A stretch of DNA of 64,000 nt from Blumeriella jaapii (taxonomy: Eukaryota > Ascomycota > Leotiomycetes > Helotiales > Drepanopezizaceae), in assembly GCA_009599575.1 (NCBI GenBank), contig VWND01000022.1, positions 62,001 to 126,000 of the forward strand, given 5' to 3'. Shown one piece after another: positions 24,741 to 34,990 of the stretch. The notes under the pieces are model-generated. The model was not told the origin of the DNA, ran no database searches, and worked only from the letters and a program-made list of their open reading frames with translations. Positions within the stretch are counted from its first letter, which is position 1. Each line of letters opens with the position of its first letter. The position numbers and the translations under genes were made by a program.

Positions 24741-25042
24741 TGTCGTGCATAGCCGAATAGTCGGTAGGAACCCTCACCGGAGGCTGGGACGGATGAATTA
24801 TATGCAGTAAAATGTTACTTATATTGTTCTAAGTCTGATTGGCGAGCTTTCCGCAGAAAACGGAAGGTTCGGGCTCGCTTAGTCAGTCGCTCGGAAAAAC
24901 TAATTTCCGAGAAGGCTCGTTATCACGTAACTACGAGCCTTTCCGAGCTTCAGAAATATTTAACTATTGAAAGCGTACAAAAAAAATAAATCTGAAACAA
25001 AAAAAATAAAAAAAAATAAAAAAATATAAATATAGCGCAACA
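24741..25042 (-). repeat. 3' LTR of C1
   Basis: It is 302 bp, TGTCGTGCATAGCC to TAGCGCAACA on the plus strand. Against the other LTR I count only G/A and C/T differences and no indels, for example a run of AAAAAAAATAAA where the partner has GAAATGAAAGGAA. Confidence 0.93.
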
Positions 25043-25260
25043 CACTTCCTAGCTGATTGCCAATCCGGCGATCAGCTACTTTCAAAGCGCGGAAAAATCC
25101 TTTTGTCGTCCGAATACGGCCGTAACGCGATATTGCAATATTTATATGGCTTATTTATATTTTTTATTGTTGCGAAGCGTAAATAAAGCTAATTCAGCTT
25201 AAATAAGCGTTTCGTCGCTTTTGAAAACCTCAACTTTTTTATTTCTTCACCAGTCTTCTA

Positions 25261-26499
25261 ATGGATTCAGGCTCCATTATTTTAATTAAAAATATCGATA
25301 TGGCTTTTTCCACACCTAAAAAAGATCGTCCGCGTAATTTTACGCGACAAATTGGCCCAGCTTTTCGGACTTCCAATCTTCGACGCTTGCGCAATCGGAG
25401 TTTTACGAAATCTATTTTGCGCAATTAATCGGCCTTTTCGGCCAATTCGTTTTTTTTTAACCCTTTCGAAAAAGGCGACTTTTTCGATATTTCGTTTTTA
25501 AACGGTTTTTTCGAAAATTCATACTTACCCGGCCTCGAAGATGCCGATATAGCGCCTAAAAGTAAAAGAAACGCTGCTAGCGGTGAAAAAGCTACTAGCG
25601 GTGATTTCGATTCTAATGGCACTTCCGGAAAAAAAGGGCAAAACACTAGCGCTTCTGGAGAAAAAGCGGCCGAAGATCATTAAAGCGAAGAAACTGAAAG
25701 TAAAAATAACGACGATAATCGTTTTTCAAAACGCGCTCGCACCGGGGCCAGAAAGCTTGCTATTTCTGGGCCTCCCAATCCTATTTCTTATATAACCTGT
25801 ATTGCTCGCGAAGCAACTGGAAATCTAGATTACAATTGCTTATCGAATTTGGCTAAAGCTCGTTGCTATCGGTGCTACGCAACTAATACGTCGTGCATTC
25901 CGGCCGACGCGAACGTTTTAGCTGCGTAGTCTTCCGTTTTCAAAGCTCGGGTTAACAAAATCATTAAAGCGGTCAGTTTTATCGAAAAACTCTGTCGTTT
26001 TTACTGATCGATTTCTAGAATATAACGGTCATTTTTTACTCTACGGTTAAAACGGTTTTAAAAATGTAAAAAAGTAAACCTTCAAATCGGTCGTAATTTA
26101 AAAGCAAAACTAATAAACATAAAGCGTATTATTAACGCGAAGCTCGCCGCGGCTCGTAAAATCCCTTAAACTCCTGCTTCTCGAATAGAAACTTTTACGC
26201 CTGCTCTACGTGCTGACGAAATAGGGTCTGGCCACGATTTACTAAAAAATACTCCCGTTCCTGAAAATCCAAAAGAAAATCTCGCGGCGACCCTTCTGCC
26301 AAACGTCCCTGGTCCTCAGCCTGGTGAAGCTCCGCAAAAAAGAGGAAATATTCCGGCTGTACAGCCGGCGGCAGCATAGCCGGCGGCAGCCGTTTCTAGA
26401 AGGGCTATCGGGGGGTTTATTTCAGATCTGATTATCGCGAAGCGTCGTACGCGGGTTGTTATTTTGGCGGGTCATATTTTTAACTTTTTGCAAAGCTGA
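25261..26499 (+). pseudogene. Unrecognised gene, antisense within Copia C1
   Basis: A plus-strand frame of 412 codons runs from an ATG at 25,261 to a TGA at 26,497 with no frame change. It contains about nine internal stops, each a TAA, TAG or TGA that one transition would turn into CAA, CAG or CGA. It lies opposite to the Copia genes, between RNase H and the 3' LTR. The predicted protein has a Ser/Gly/Lys-rich acidic stretch, a Cys cluster ARCYRCYATNTSC at about codons 207-219, a basic region with ARKIP, and a Pro/Ala-rich C-terminal part. The Cys cluster could bind zinc, but I know no family for it. Its frame length without indels argues for a real gene carried by the element. Confidence 0.5.
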
Positions 26500-26619
26500 G
26501 CGGTTTGGTTTTTAAGTTTCTGAATTTGCTTAGAAAATGGTTTTTGCTATATTTTAAGTTTTAATAAAAGTCTGTTTAAATAAATGTACGCCTGTAAAAT
26601 GCAAGCTTTTCAGCTCGAT

Positions 26620-27200
26620 TGGTCGAGCTTCTCGACAAAGCTTCGAAAATCCCGTAAGTTAAGAAATTTAACGAAACTCTCGTACTTTTATCGGATCAGA
26701 TTTTTAATAAAACCGTTTGCGTGTATTTCATTTGTTAAGAAATATATGATTTTGAACTTTCTATTTTAATACTTCTGGCGAATTCATATATTACTTATAT
26801 CGACGTGGCGAAGCTTCGTAGAAATTCTTTTTTTATCCTTTACGATTAATCTGATCGTTTGCTAGTTATCGCAATATACGTTCCATTTAAAAACAACGTC
26901 GAATCGAAGCTTTTTAAAAAACGTTGAAATGCTATCATTTTCTTTACGGTCGCCACATAAGCAAGTAGCTCCGCTTTAATAAAAAAAATGGTAATTGTAT
27001 TCTATCGTACAGCCTTTTATAAAATAGCATCTTCGAAAAAAAAAAAAATATACCCCTGAGATAATTTCCGAGTTTTTGGATCGTCGGCGAAAAAGGCGTC
27101 GGTAAAAACTATTAATTAATTCTTCCGCTCCTCCCGATTGTAAACGATCTTTAAAAACCTCGTTCTATAAAAATATCGAAGCGTTTAATTAGCTGCTTCG
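26620..27200 (-). pseudogene. RNase H region of Copia C1
   Basis: The minus strand reads TDAFFADDPKTRKLSQGYIF at about 27,125-27,066, the Copia RNase H start (usual TDASFADDxxTRRSSxGY). Next come ITIFFIKAELLAY (usual STAEAEYxA) and, near 26,720, QMKYTQTVLLK (usual xxxADxLTK). RIP-type stops break the frame. RNase H would remove the RNA template during cDNA synthesis. Confidence 0.72.
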
Positions 27201-27269
27201 AAATATTAAAAACTTAGATTAGTAAAAAAGTAAAAAAGCTAAAAAGCTGCGAAAGCCACGTCGGATCGA

Positions 27270-28070
27270 AGCATAATGGCCGTATACAAAATTAAACCGA
27301 CTTTTTTTTAATACTTTTTGATTTGCGAAAGCGTAGCTACGCCTGGGTTTTTAACAAATTCGCAAATTGAAAGAGGCGTGCTTAAAAAGCGCCTTTTGCA
27401 TATACTAAACTTCGTAGCGATTTTTTCGATATACGAATCGTAGAGCAGAAAGACTTTTTTTTTTTGTCTGTTTCGTAAAATACGGACTTCGAAAAAATAA
27501 TCCAAATCTCTTATGCTTATAAACTCGTAAGTTTTTTTCAGACCGAAAATAATTTCGTCGGCTTTTAACGAATAAAAGGCGTAGTATAAAACTTAAATAT
27601 CGTCGACGTAAAACGCTACGTACACGCTCCGCACCTCGTTAGCGAATATATAAAACTTCTCGTCTATTGATTCGAGCTTCAGCTTTCTCAAAGTGTTAGC
27701 AAATTCGCCGTACCACAAAACTAAAAAGTTCCTCAATCTATACAAAGCTCGGTCTAACTGTACTATCATACCTGATTGTTTAAATCCATCAGGCAAATTG
27801 CACGTAACTAGCTTATTTCTGGAATTTCGTTTTGCATTAACGAAAGCATTAATCATATCGAATTGCTTAATTTCCAGGTCGAAATAAGCCGCCAGCGCTA
27901 TAACCGTTCGGAAAAAACGGGCTGCGAATATAGCTGCGTATATAAAAAAAATTAAAGCTTCGTTTTGAAAATCTTCCTTTACGACTAATTTCGATCTGCA
28001 CCGCTGCAATTCGCTTAAGCTGTTCGTTTTGTATATAAAAAAAACCCATTTAAATAAAATAAGCTTTATA
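27270..28070 (-). pseudogene. Reverse transcriptase of Copia C1
   Basis: The minus strand is open for 138 codons at 28,009-27,593. It reads RSKLVVKEDFQN, IFAARFFRTVIALAAYFDLE, KQFDMINAFVNAKR, LPDGFKQSGMIVQLDRALY and AFYVDDI. These are the classical Copia reverse transcriptase blocks, and the YVDD catalytic box near 27,600 is intact. The next part, 27,505-27,308, continues as DYFFEVRILRNRQKK and STPLSI. A few stops separate the pieces. This is the best preserved polymerase in the block. Confidence 0.85.
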
Positions 28071-28876
28071 ATTTCATTCTTTTTAACAATTCTTCAGCAC
28101 TTTCTGGTTTCCAAGTTTTTGATCTCGGTCCTTGCTCCCTTTTTGAACTGCTTTTCCATTTGATGGTTTTTCAATTCGTTCCAGTTTTTTAAAGCCTTCG
28201 GAAAATTATCCCGATATTGTTTTTGGTCGGAAAATTAAATGTTTCTTACCGATTCTCCTCTTATCGAAGCCGCCACCACTGCGTAAACAGCCTGAAAATC
28301 TTTTCCATCCACCTAAATCGGCTCGTTTATTCAAAACGTATAAACGAATTCGTCGATTTATTATTTGGTAGATAAAGCCATTGATTAAAAAATTTCGCAT
28401 ACCGTGGCGTATACTTCCGGTTTATCCGGCCAATATAAAATGAAATTTGTACGATTTCGTTTAGCAGTTTTTAAAATCAACTGTTTTTTATCGCTTATCG
28501 GAAACTTCGATTTGTTTTTTTTACTCTTTTTGAATAGTGCTTCCTTCTTAGTAGTCAGCTTTAAAAAAGCTTTCAAAAGCAATCGTTTAGATAGCTGTTT
28601 TATTTTAAGTCGATCTGACGCTTAATCTGCCGAGCGATAGTTTTTAATTATAACTTAAAAAGTTAAATTGCGCGCTTCTTCGTATAAAGCCATTTTTATA
28701 CCCGCGCCGAAAAACCTTCTAAAGCTTTGCTCTGCTTTATCCTGTCCTGCAGTAATAAGCTTTGCTAATCTGTTACTTTTTTTTAAACTTTCATAATCTT
28801 CTGACGCTTTTATCGCGTCGGTCAAAGTGTTTCGGATATGCTTTATATATTCCCGACTAATAACTAGTTTTAAAGA

Positions 28877-29150
28877 TTAAAACTGGTCGGTAATAGCTTT
28901 ATCGAAAGGACTTTTATAGAAAATCATTATCCCCGAGCTTTGGACGTCTGAATCGACCGTAGAAAAAGGCTCGATCACCTCGACCTTCATTGGGTCTTCC
29001 ATCCCCGAGGATTTGGCCTTATCCTCTGGGATGTCTAAATCCATTGGTATTAAAATGTCCTCCTCCTCCGTATCACCCCCCTCCCAGCACACCGAGTGCT
29101 GGTCTGCGCCGCCACTAAGACCGCCCGCTAGTGTCTGATACTCAGCGTTT
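28877..29150 (-). pseudogene. Acidic linker between integrase and RT (C1)
   Basis: This open run of 71 codons is rich in Asp, Glu, Pro and Ser (GGDTEEEDILIPMDLDI and so on), typical of the spacer after Copia integrase. Its GC content is clearly above the surroundings, so it seems to have lost less to RIP. Confidence 0.6.
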
Positions 29151-30250
29151 TAAGCTTTTTCGTTCTCCGCGTTTTCGATAAACTCCACGGTCTTCTAAAG
29201 CTTTAGTCTAATCATAGGACTTGGACTTTCACGCTTCGAAAAATAAAACTTGGATTCGTCAAACACTACGTTTCGGCTCGTAATCATACGCATCAGCTGA
29301 AACACTCAGATTTTGTAAATATTAAAAGCGCTATATCCAACCAAATATCCGATATATTTCTTCGGAAGGACCTTAAATTCTCTCTTGTATCTTATGGCCT
29401 CCCGATCCTTTATTATTAGATACGCACGAGCTCCGTACGCATAAACTTTGCTCCAGTCTGGTCTAAGGTCGGCCGTACGCGCTTTTACAATAGCAGGATC
29501 GTAATACCGGAAATATTACTTAAACCAGCTGTGCAAAATTTTATTTGAAAATTTAAATTGTCTTCTCGTAAGCGGCGACATATTATACAAATGCGCTGCT
29601 GCTTTTATCGTTTCGGGCCAAAGGAAGATTGAAAGTCCCGCCCCAATTCTTATTTTTATCGAACGCTTAATTACTTCTCTCCCTGCTCGTTCGATCGAGC
29701 CGTTTGGCTAGTGCACGTAGAATGGAATCAACTCCAAATCGATACTTTCGCGCTCCGCCTATTTCTAGTATTCCGAAATGGTGTTTTCTTACCTTGGAAT
29801 TACCGACGATTCGTTATCTTATCGAATTTTGCAAATTAAAAAATTGTATTAGCGTTTATCTATGCGTCGAACGTCTGAAAACGGTCCAAAACGACTTTTA
29901 TACCTTTCGTTCTGGTAGCGAAGGCCCAAATCTTTCTATTATACTCGTTTTTTATTAAAAATATTTACGTCGAGCCGTTGTAAACTTTTCTACGATCTTT
30001 AGAATAGTTGTAAAAGTTCCAGCCGATGCGAAAAAAAAGCCTGGAAAACTTGTTTTCTGATATTGCTCTCGAAATCACCTGTTTTAAATGCGTAACAGCA
30101 TACTCTTCGCATTCCATTCTGATTAAGCCCTTGATTTTTACTTTACGAGTGTTTTCGACCAGCTTTTCGAGCGCGTCTTTGCCCAAATGGCCCGAACGAA
30201 AGTGCTACAAGCGCGCATCGTTATCCCGATCGTACGTAAACACGCTGCTT
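29150..30250 (-). pseudogene. Integrase of Copia C1
   Basis: The N-terminal pre-integrase part is open at 30,186-29,965: GKDALEKLVENTRKVKIKG, then ECEEYAVTHLKQVISR, matching the usual LGHxGxxALExLxxxxxGVxIKG and CEACxxxK pattern with the second Cys changed to Tyr. Further along, 29,700-29,100 reads NGSIERAGREVIKR (usual NGxIERxGxxI), then KKYIGYLVGYSAFNIYKI and the adjoining C-terminal blocks. It would integrate the cDNA, and it is broken by stops here. Confidence 0.78.
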
Positions 30251-30439
30251 TTTTTAAATTTATAGCGCGTACGACGTTTCGAAATTGTATAAATTATAAA
30301 GCCGGGCGAATTACGTTTTAAAAAATTCAAATTATCACGTAGGAAGTGCGAACAAAAAAAGCAATTGACTTTGATATATTCAAATACATAAAGATCGGCG
30401 ATCGTTTAACACTAACGTTTTAAAATAAAACTTTTAAAA

Positions 30440-30860
30440 CTTTCAGAACGAAAAGTATTATCCGACCCTTAAAATTAATAACCTTTTTTAGCCAAAAGAC
30501 TAGCGGAAATAATATTAGTAATAAAATTTAAAACGAACGCCACGTTATTAAAAACCATATTCCAAGGCTTCTTATTCTTTTTGCGAAAAGCCTCTTTTAT
30601 TAAACGATTCCTTTTCCCGACGATTAAAAAACTTTGTATATCTGTATAAACGTTATTAATAAAATTATTAACCTTTTTATAAAACCCTTCGATAAAAAAG
30701 TCTTTATCGTTCACCAAATAAATTCCAGAGCAATTGTTAAAAAAAATACTTTTGTCCAAAAAATAACACTGACCAGGCTTTAGAATCAAAACGTTGATTC
30801 CGAAATGCTTCTTGATCGCATCAAAACAAAAAAGACAGAAAGTTGCGATAGAGAACTCTT
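30440..30860 (-). pseudogene. Aspartic protease of Copia C1
   Basis: The open run at 30,789-30,475 reads FFNNCSGIYLVNDKDFF, the Copia protease loop (usual W-x-L-D-S-G-A-[ST]-x-H-[IV]-x-N-D) with the catalytic Asp changed. It is followed by FLIVGKRNRLI and VAFVLNFITNIISASLL, both standard protease-end blocks. Inactive because the D-[ST]-G triad is lost. Confidence 0.72.
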
Positions 30861-30861
30861 T

Positions 30862-32040
30862 TTAATCGTTTTTAAAAATTGATTTTAGAATCTGTTTTGG
30901 CTTAATTATTAAAATTCCAAGGATTTTATTAATTGCGACCATTTGGATACCCTTTTTATTCAGAACTTTTAAAGCCTTCTTGTGATTGGAAGACAGCTCT
31001 TTTCGCATTTCAGCGATCTTCTGCCTATCTAAAAGATTAAAAAAAATCTTTTCTTTACGACGACCATCTATTGCGTACAAAAGCTTTTTATAATCGGTTG
31101 GAAAATAAAAATAGCGCTCTTTAAAAATGTCGCATAAGCAATTATACCCTTTCCCTCCTTCCTTTTTGCTTTTTCCTCCTTCTCCTCCACGACCTTTCGA
31201 AATATCGTTGTTTTCAGAATCGAAAAGGAAAATAGCGAAAACTCCGACCTTTCGGCCTGAATTATCGAATCCTCGGTTATTTTTAAAAAAAGAAATTATA
31301 AAATTCAGTTCGATTAAAATCTTTTTTATAAAAAGGCCGGCAAATTCGTCTTCCAAATACTCAGCCTTTTTGCCGTTCGCCCACTGTGAATTAATATATG
31401 CGGCGATTACGTCGAGAAAATCGGTGGCAGCGTAGCGGCCATCCATATTAGAAATCTTGTACTCGACAGCTGCTCTATAAGCGGTCTGCCATTCCTTCAT
31501 TTACTCGGTGATATTCACCTTTCCGCTGTACGCCTTGCGAAAAGTGTTCCTGTAGTCAGATCTGACGAAGCTAACCACGGAAAAATATGCAAAAGCAATA
31601 TTCTTCTTCAAAATACGAACGAAGGCCTAGAATAACCTCTGCTTCCCTTTATAATATAAATCCTTAACTTTACGCATACTCCCATCTATCAAAAAATCTC
31701 TCTGCAAATTAATATGAAAAATAGCGTACGCTTTTTTATTATTAATAGCGTTAATCTTCGATTAAGCAATTGCAAAGTTTATCAAACTGGTTTTTACAAT
31801 TGAAAAGATCCAATCGAGCAACTTCTGATAGACAGTAACGTACTCCTGCCACTTTTTAAGCTTCTTTAAATAATTCTTGAAAAGGTAATCGATCTTATTT
31901 TTCAAATCGTCGAAGATCAGATTGGCTGGTCGAGGCCTATCGAAAGAATTACCAATCGTAACGGCGGCCTTTTCTGCCTCGGTTATGCCATTGTATTCGG
32001 CGCATTTTCGATCGTAATTTACTTAGCGCTTTCTGTTTCT
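30862..32040 (-). pseudogene. Gag of Copia C1
   Basis: There is an open run of 212 codons at 31,500-30,862, preceded by further gag-like sequence with a stop at 31,501 and others up to about 32,040. A Gly/Lys-rich stretch (GRGGEGGKSKKEGGKGYNC) precedes CLCDIFKERYFYF, which resembles the C-x-C-G-x-x-H zinc-binding motif of fungal Copia gag with the Gly and His changed. The protein would coat the element RNA. Confidence 0.68.
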
Positions 32041-32508
32041 CTGATCGATAAACTAATAAAACGATTGTTTTTATGGTCGTTTATTAATAAAAAAGCGAAA
32101 TGGAAAGTCAGGATCGGTGTAATCGAAGGGAAAAATCCCTGATCGGTGAAATTTGTACGCTCCTAATCAGAAAATCCACGATTTTGGGTCGTAAAAGAAA
32201 ACCTCCTTCTTCGTGAAGGCCGACATATTGTTTTCGTTATAAAAGATCGATTAACTGGATTAAAAAAAATAAAAAAATAAAAATGAAATTTGTAAATTAA
32301 AAAGATCGAAAAATTAATGCTTCCCGCACTCTCAATAGCCTTTTATCGATTCGTAGCCTTTTGCCAAATAAGGAAAACTTTGCAAAATATAACCTCCCAC
32401 GAATATCTCTTGATAATTCGAATAGATTGACCGGTAAAAGCTCCCAACGAATCTCCTAGCGTATGCATTGCAGAAAAAAGCTTATTAATTGGCTCCGGAG
32501 CTCATAAC
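32041..32508. other. 5' leader of Copia C1
   Basis: This is sequence between the 5' LTR and gag on the minus strand. GTTATGAGCTCCGGAGCC directly after the LTR could be a decayed tRNA primer-binding site, but it does not match one cleanly. No coding signal was seen. Confidence 0.4.
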
Positions 32509-32810
32509 TGTCGTGCATAGCCGAATAGTCGGTAGAAACCCTCACCGAAAGCTGGAACGGATGAATTATATGCAATAAAATATTACTTGTATTATTCTAA
32601 ATCTGACTGGCGAGCTCTCCGCAGAAAACGGAAAGTTCGGGCTCGCTTAGTCAGTCGCTCGGAAAAACTAGTCTCCGAAAAGGCTCGTTATCACGTGACT
32701 ACGAGCCTTTCCGAGCTCCAGGAACATCTAACTACTGAAAGCGTACAGGAAGAATAAATCTGGAACAAAAGAAATGAAAGGAAATAAAGGAATGTAAATA
32801 TAGCGCAACA
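32509..32810 (-). repeat. 5' LTR of C1
   Basis: It is 302 bp with the same ends as 24,741-25,042 and identical in length. This copy keeps more G and C towards its right end (CAGGAAGAATAAATCTGG). The exact TSD AAAGT follows. Confidence 0.93.
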
Positions 32811-32815
32811 AAAGT

Positions 32816-33290
32816 TATTATACTTCGTTAATAATATTGGTCCGAAAACAATTGCGTAGTTTTGCGAGCGCTGGAATAAGCGGTGGAAATTTGGTCGTGC
32901 ATTTTTCGTATAAAAGCCAGACGAAAATAATCGACGTTTAATATTATTAAGCGACCGTAATATAACAGCAGATCGCGTTTAAATATATACGAAAACGGAA
33001 TATTGTTATTATCGTTTCCTTTCGTAGCGTTTCGTACAGCTTTCTTTCGGAGGGCCATCAAGCTGCTAGCTGTGCGATTAGCGTGGAAAATTTGATTAAC
33101 GATACGAAATACGAAAAAAAAATTAATTATTTCAACGATAAAAACAGCTGTTTCGAAAGCCGTGAAAAGTCGAAGTTTTTCAATCAAAAGGCGGTAATCG
33201 ATCTGATTTGCTCGAAAAAGGGTTTGCAGGCGCTAAATACGTTTAAAAAAGTTTTGACGATCGAATTCGTTCGTACGACGTGTTAATACG
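32816..33290 (-). pseudogene. Integrase zinc domain (G1b)
   Basis: The minus strand at 33,187-32,828 is open for 119 codons and reads LLLYYGRLIILNVDYFR, then MHDQISTAYSSARKTTQLF, then SDQYY. This is the N-terminal H-H-C-C zinc domain of Gypsy integrase (usual xxLLYxGRLxVPxxxxLR, then HDxxxAGHPGxxKT). Copia C1 is inserted immediately after it at 32,811. Confidence 0.78.
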
Positions 33291-34990
33291 TCAGCCAAAA
33301 AATTGTATTTACTTGGTTTGTACGTAATAAAAAAGTTATAATCGGCGAGAAGCTCGGCCCAGCGTGCTTATCGAGCGTTTAAAAATTTGAAAGTTATAAA
33401 ATACTTTAAGATTTTATAATTAATAATAATTTTAATCTAATAAACTAAGCTAGCTAATTTAACACGAAAATTGCTTAGAAATCTTACGATTGCGAGCATT
33501 TTTTTATCGTATACGACGTAGTTTAGCTTTGCGAAAACTATGGTTTTGCTGAAATAAACGATTAAAAGCCAGTCGTCGCTATGAAATTGCGAAAGCACAA
33601 AAGCTATTACGCCGTCGGAAGCGTTAGTTTTTAATATGCAAAAAAGATTTTGCCTATAATATTATAAAACTAATGCAATAATAAAAGCTAGTATAAAAAG
33701 GTCGAAACTTTTTTAACACTTAAAAATAAAATTATAAAAAACGTTAGCTTTGATTAAATAAACCAGAAGCTTTGCAATTATACCGTAATTTCGAATAAAA
33801 CGTCGGTAAAAGTTACAAAAACCAAAAAAGCTTTGTACATCTTTTACAATAATAAAAGGCTTTTAATAAACGACCACGAAGATTTTCTTTGGATTTACTT
33901 TTAGGCTTTTAATCGAAATAATAAAACTTAAATAACGGGTCCGAATAATATTAAATTCAGACTTTCGAATATCGGTCTGTAATTCAGCGTTAGCGAGCTT
34001 TTAAAACATTTTGCGAACGTATATAACATATTTCAAAAGATCGGACGAATAAATAAAAATGTTATTCAGATATATAATACAGAAATCGTTCAAATAATCG
34101 AAAAAAACGTCGTTTATATAGCGTTAATAAATTGCGGATTTATTAATAAAATTAAAAAATAGCATTTTGCATTTATAGGCGTCGTAACGCGTACGAAACG
34201 TCGTCAGTTTTTTATTAGCGAAATTTATTCGAATTTTATAAAAAGCTTAACGAATATCAAGCTTCGTAAAAATTCGCGCTTCCGAAAAACAAGCAAAGGT
34301 TTTATCGATAAAAAAAAGAAAATAGCGATTTTTACGAATAACATTATTAAAAGCTCGATAATCGATATAAAAACGCAATAAACCGTCGGGTTTTTTAGCG
34401 AAAAACATTGGAACAGCGAAAAAAACGATGGAAGGTTCGATAAAGCTTTTGTTAAAATTATTTTATAAATAAGTTTTAATAATTTCGAGCTTTGAAATCG
34501 ATATTTTATATAAAAGAATATATTTCAGCTTTTTCTTATTTATAATAAATTCGATTTTATAATCGTAAGGCCGGTAAAAGGCTAGCTCGTTATTAGCGGC
34601 CTTAAAAAACACGTATTCGAGGTTTTTATACTTCGAAGAAAAAAATTCGAAAAAAGATTTATTCGAAATTAGTTTTACTAAGCTGATTAAAAAGGTCGAA
34701 ATCGATATTTCGTTGGTTCTAAAACGTTCGAAAAAACTGTAAAATTGGGTTTTAAAAAAAGTGTTATACGTAAAATCGTTTAGTATTTTATCGATTTCGT
34801 ACAAGAAAATTAAAAACACTTTAATTGCTTTTTTTCTAAAAATTAACTTAAAAGCGTATATAATAATTTGGCAAATGGAAATTAAATAAGCAGTAAATTA
34901 AAAGATTCGTTTTCGAACTATTCGTTTGAAAAGTTCAAAAAATAGCTTGTTTAAACTATCGATTATATTAAATTGAAAAATTATCGCGGC
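33290..34990 (-). pseudogene. Reverse transcriptase and RNase H (G1b)
   Basis: The minus strand from 34,819 down holds the region leading into the polymerase (open 34,819-34,463), the polymerase core with YLNN at 34,061-34,072, and RNase H to about 33,300 ending in a spacer before integrase. Both catalytic Asp codons of YxDD are AAT/AAC. It is collinear with G1a 6,480-8,180. Confidence 0.75.

Larger units (their letters stand above)
24741..32810 (-). mobile_element. Copia element C1, 8.07 kb, inserted in G1b
   Basis: It is bounded by two 302-bp LTRs (24,741-25,042 and 32,509-32,810) and an exact AAAGT duplication (24,736-24,740 and 32,811-32,815). On the minus strand the order is gag, protease, integrase, linker, reverse transcriptase, RNase H, as in Ty1/Copia. 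It is moderately RIPed: several domains have open runs of 60-210 codons, and reverse transcriptase keeps YVDD. About 1.4 kb between RNase H and the 3' LTR holds a gene-like frame on the opposite strand. A purine run, AGGAAGTG on the minus strand, abuts the 3' LTR and may be the polypurine tract. Confidence 0.92.
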
